From Alisma plantago-aquatica (Eukaryota > Streptophyta > Magnoliopsida > Alismatales > Alismataceae), in assembly GCA_963693085.1 (NCBI GenBank), contig OY856409.1:660096591-660160590 (forward strand): 64,000 nucleotides of DNA, given 5' to 3'. Under the pieces are notes generated by a model. That model saw only the letters and a program-made list of their open reading frames with translations, did not search any database and was not told the origin of the DNA. The position numbers and the translations under genes are program-made. Each line of letters starts with the position of its first letter. The stretch's first letter is position 1. Below, piece after piece: positions 61,641 through 64,000 of this stretch.

Positions 61641-62391
61641 TGTTGCGTCCGCCTGTTTCCTGTCTTTTCCTTGTTTCTCCCACCTACTAGCAGGTTGGAA
61701 GTAGCCACCGCAACCACATCAACTGCAATAGTAGAAACAACTATCGCCAGCAACACCTTTTTCCACAGTAGATTGCCCCCCAATTTCGTCTGTGACAACC
61801 ACATGGTTGTTGCTCCCGTGCTGCCTCGAGCGCCGCCATCCTCTTCTAAGATGTCACAGACTACTTCACTAAGGATGCTTTCTCCTTCTCACCCGCACAA
61901 CCATGCCACTAACGGCACAACCGTGCCCGATATCATCATGAAATAGTAGGCATCTATATCATTCACAACCCCGCCTGCACTGCCACCCTGTGCCCACCTT
62001 CCACCACAACAACGAAGACGCAACCTCATCATCAATCTGCCGTAGAAGCCTTCACACTGGCACGACCGTGCCAGGGTAGGCCGACTGTGCCGAGAGTCAG
62101 TGGAAAAGGGATAGCAGATCCTGCGGCAACATCGACTTTCTCCACCAAACTATACCAAGAACCAGCACGATCGTGCTAGGAGTCCTGAAAATAGCTATAG
62201 ACATCAAAAACAACAACAAAAAGAGCCCACCCACCTGACTGTGCTGAGAGTCGGCGAATAAAGGATAGCAGAGCTTGCGGCAACATCGACTTTCCCCACC
62301 CAGCCATGCCAAGAACCAACATGGTCATGCTAGGAGTATCGAAAATAGCTACAGACAGTAGCAGCAACAAAAGGATCCCACCTGCCCGACT
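61641..62391 (+). other. ATH2 leader or eroded N-terminus of gag-like gene
   Basis: Pro/Thr/His-rich frames from ATG 61641 (MLRPPVSCLFLVSPTY) are repeatedly interrupted. No motif is visible. It includes the 152 bp tandem repeat below. Confidence 0.4.
62083..62387. repeat. Two-copy tandem repeat, about 152 bp units
   Basis: Units 62083-62236 and 62237-62387 both start GACTGTGC.GAGAGTC. Both contain GGATAGCAGA, CTTGCGGCAACATCGACTTTC-like and CATGCTAGGAGT-like blocks, and the next GACTGTGC follows at 62388. Each unit holds one near-palindrome of the CACGATCGTG type. Confidence 0.85.
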
Positions 62392-63680
62392 GTGCCCAAA
62401 CGGATCAGAGCAGGATCAACACCAGTAATCAACACAATGGACACAATACAAAATAGCTTCAAGAAGCTCAAGAAGACAATGTTGCGAAAGAAAGGGGAAG
62501 GAAGCTCCTCATTACCGACAGAGCTAATATCCACCTCGCTCCATGCAAACCATGAACCTGATGTACGAAGATGAGACAATGCACTCCGCTTCAATAGGGT
62601 TCATGTCTCACGAGACCAATTCAGGCTACCGTCGTTTGTCTACCAATCCAATGGACACTTACAGTGGTGATTCATTGGAGGAAGTCTCAAGTAAGAGATG
62701 GTCCAGAGCATGCCATGACGCTGAACTACATACTTCGATAGGCCATTAAGATAGCCCGTCAGTAGCAGCGGTGCACAAAGCTTCATCTGCAGGGGATCAA
62801 TGCTGAGGGTTAGTAGAATGGTCGACATATTTACTCCGGTCAATCTTGTTGTGAGATTCAATCCAGGGGAGCAGACGCCACCCTACTCATGAAGATGTTA
62901 TCCAAAACTCTCTCCCCTCTCCCTTGTTCATAAATATGAAGAAAAAGCAGTAGTTTGATGCCTTAATTAAAGACAAATGCAGACTGATAGGCCCACGATA
63001 TGCCAACCCTTCCACACTCATCAAGCTGGGGATATAGGCATAAGTCGACAGATATCTTCTAGCAGTTGGTCTAGACATCCTTTCCTACAAGCAGTGTGAT
63101 GCTTATCATAGACTCACATGTGATTTCTATGCTACACTCGAGACCCCAAAGGACTACCAACACACAGTCATGCATTTTTGCCTTTTGAACCAAAGCCTCC
63201 ATGTCACTGAGGATCACCTCAATAGCTCTGCCGAGGACTATGTCAAGATTTCTAGGGGCTAGCTGGAGACATGGGACAATGATTTTGACCCTCCTCAGGC
63301 ATGGAAGATGCTTATGAGGGGAGGATAGATATGTTTCTCGAGCTGCCAAAGCTTCACACATCCACAACCCGACACTTCATTATCTGCACTGGGTGATCGT
63401 GAATTTTGTCCTAGAGAAGTAAGACAGTGAAGGGGCACTCAGTTCAGTGGGCCTCTACATTTTGTGGTGTGTAGTAATAGGAAGAAAAGTGAATGTGGGG
63501 AACTTCATCATCTGCCACTTTCACAACTCTTTTAAGAACCAAGTCCAGTTCATGCCAATGGCAAGCATTATCACTTTCATGGTGTGCCATCTTTGGATTG
63601 GATATGGACATTTGGAACCTATGCGGGAAAAGGCTGAGTGGTCCAAGTTGGACTTGGATCACTTGACTCACTCAAGGTGA
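62392..63680 (+). pseudogene. ATH2 Athila ORF1/gag-like gene, decayed
   Basis: A basic N-terminus (KKLKKTMLRKKGEG, 62450-62500) is followed by poorly readable sequence. Athila ORF1-like blocks then appear in several frames: DKCRLIGPRYANPSTLIKLG (about 62970-63033), then, after two stops, GLDILSYKQCDAYHRLTCDF and YATLETPKDYQHTVMHF (63075-63185), then IHNPTLHYLHWVIV (about 63360-63402) and GLYILWCVVIGRKVNVGNFI (63450-63510). The last two correspond to the HNPxLxY and LWxM...G blocks also visible in the E1 gene. Such proteins are thought to serve as gag. It ends at a TGA at about 63680. No knuckle motif is seen. Confidence 0.6.
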
Positions 63681-64000
63681 TCAAATAGTGCAACATAGGA
63701 TATCTTTATATCTTTGGTTACAATAGGCATAGAGTACTACTCCCAACAAATACAAAGTTTGCATGTTGGATAATAGTCATGGACATCTCTCTATTAGATG
63801 CTCTGGGCAATATTCACAAGGTAGGTGGGACTGTAGTAGCATCTTCTTCAACACCACCAGTTTTAGAGACTCAAGAGGCCGAATAGTAGACAGGGGCAAT
63901 CTTCCATCACATCCCATATCAGGGAGGTCCCTACACATATGTTCCTTCATTGGATTACCAACAGTCTCCTCGGCAGGAGCAATATGCCCCAAATCTCAAC
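63681..64000 (+). other. ATH2 interior at the window edge
   Basis: Coding-like Pro/Gln-rich sequence, including YVPSLDYQQSPRQEQYAPNL at the very end (about 63939-63998), probably the C-terminal part of the gag-like polyprotein in a shifted frame. It runs off the window. Confidence 0.35.

Larger units (their letters stand above)
56913..64000 (+). mobile_element. ATH2: Athila-like retrotransposon, 5' part, runs off the window
   Basis: A 2151 bp element-terminal repeat (TGATAACACCC to GGCCTATCA) is followed by a tRNA-Asp-type primer site. Ends and primer are of the same type as ATH1, but the LTR sequence is different. The interior has two coding-like regions separated by a promoter-like block. 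The 5 bases before the LTR are GAGCT. The partner duplication, pol and the 3' LTR would lie beyond the window. Confidence 0.85.

Overview
The window reads as nuclear DNA of a flowering plant. It is AT-rich and consists almost entirely of nested transposable elements of plant type: Athila-like and Tekay/Del-like Ty3/gypsy LTR retrotransposons and a CACTA (En/Spm) DNA transposon. I found no intact host gene, tRNA, rRNA or CRISPR. The species cannot be named from the sequence.

Layout from the left. 1-1771 is the 3' part of a Tekay-type LTR carrying a long (TA)n tract. 1772-7883 is unassigned. 7884-9002 is a 5' fragment of a CACTA transposon, fused to most of an LTR (9003-10933) of a gag-only Athila-like element, here called E1 (minus strand). 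E1's short internal region (10934-11649 plus 27668-30405) is split by a large minus-strand Athila-like element, ATH1 (11650-27667), bounded by two LTRs of about 1.96 kb and the target duplication GGTCT. ATH1 has gag, protease, RT, RNase H and integrase almost entirely in one reading frame. It also has a second gene 3' of pol whose C-terminus looks like a ULP1/C48 cysteine peptidase.

E1's right LTR (30406-31317) is cut by a second CACTA start. This CACTA runs from 31321 to 54098. It is interrupted by a solo LTR of the E1 family (33420-46648), which itself holds a Tekay-like element, E3 (35086-45959), with two LTRs of about 3.25 kb and the target duplication AGTGC. The CACTA carries a decayed TNP2 transposase and a decayed second gene (Transposase_24-like N-terminus, ULP1-like C-terminus). 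54099-56912 is unassigned apart from a tandem duplication of about 470 bp. From 56913 to the window end lies a plus-strand Athila-like element, ATH2: 5' LTR, tRNA-Asp-type PBS, an unrecognised frame of about 480 codons, an internal TATA block and an Athila ORF1/gag-like frame.

Every coding region is a pseudogene. In ATH1 the catalytic residues of protease, RT and integrase are each changed. E3 pairs closely matching LTRs with an almost unreadable interior, so it was probably moved in trans. The most unusual points are the ULP1-like peptidase frames in both a retrotransposon and a CACTA element, the composite CACTA/E1 arrangement with duplicated CACTA starts, and the long unrecognised ATH2 frame whose stops all look like decayed glutamine codons.
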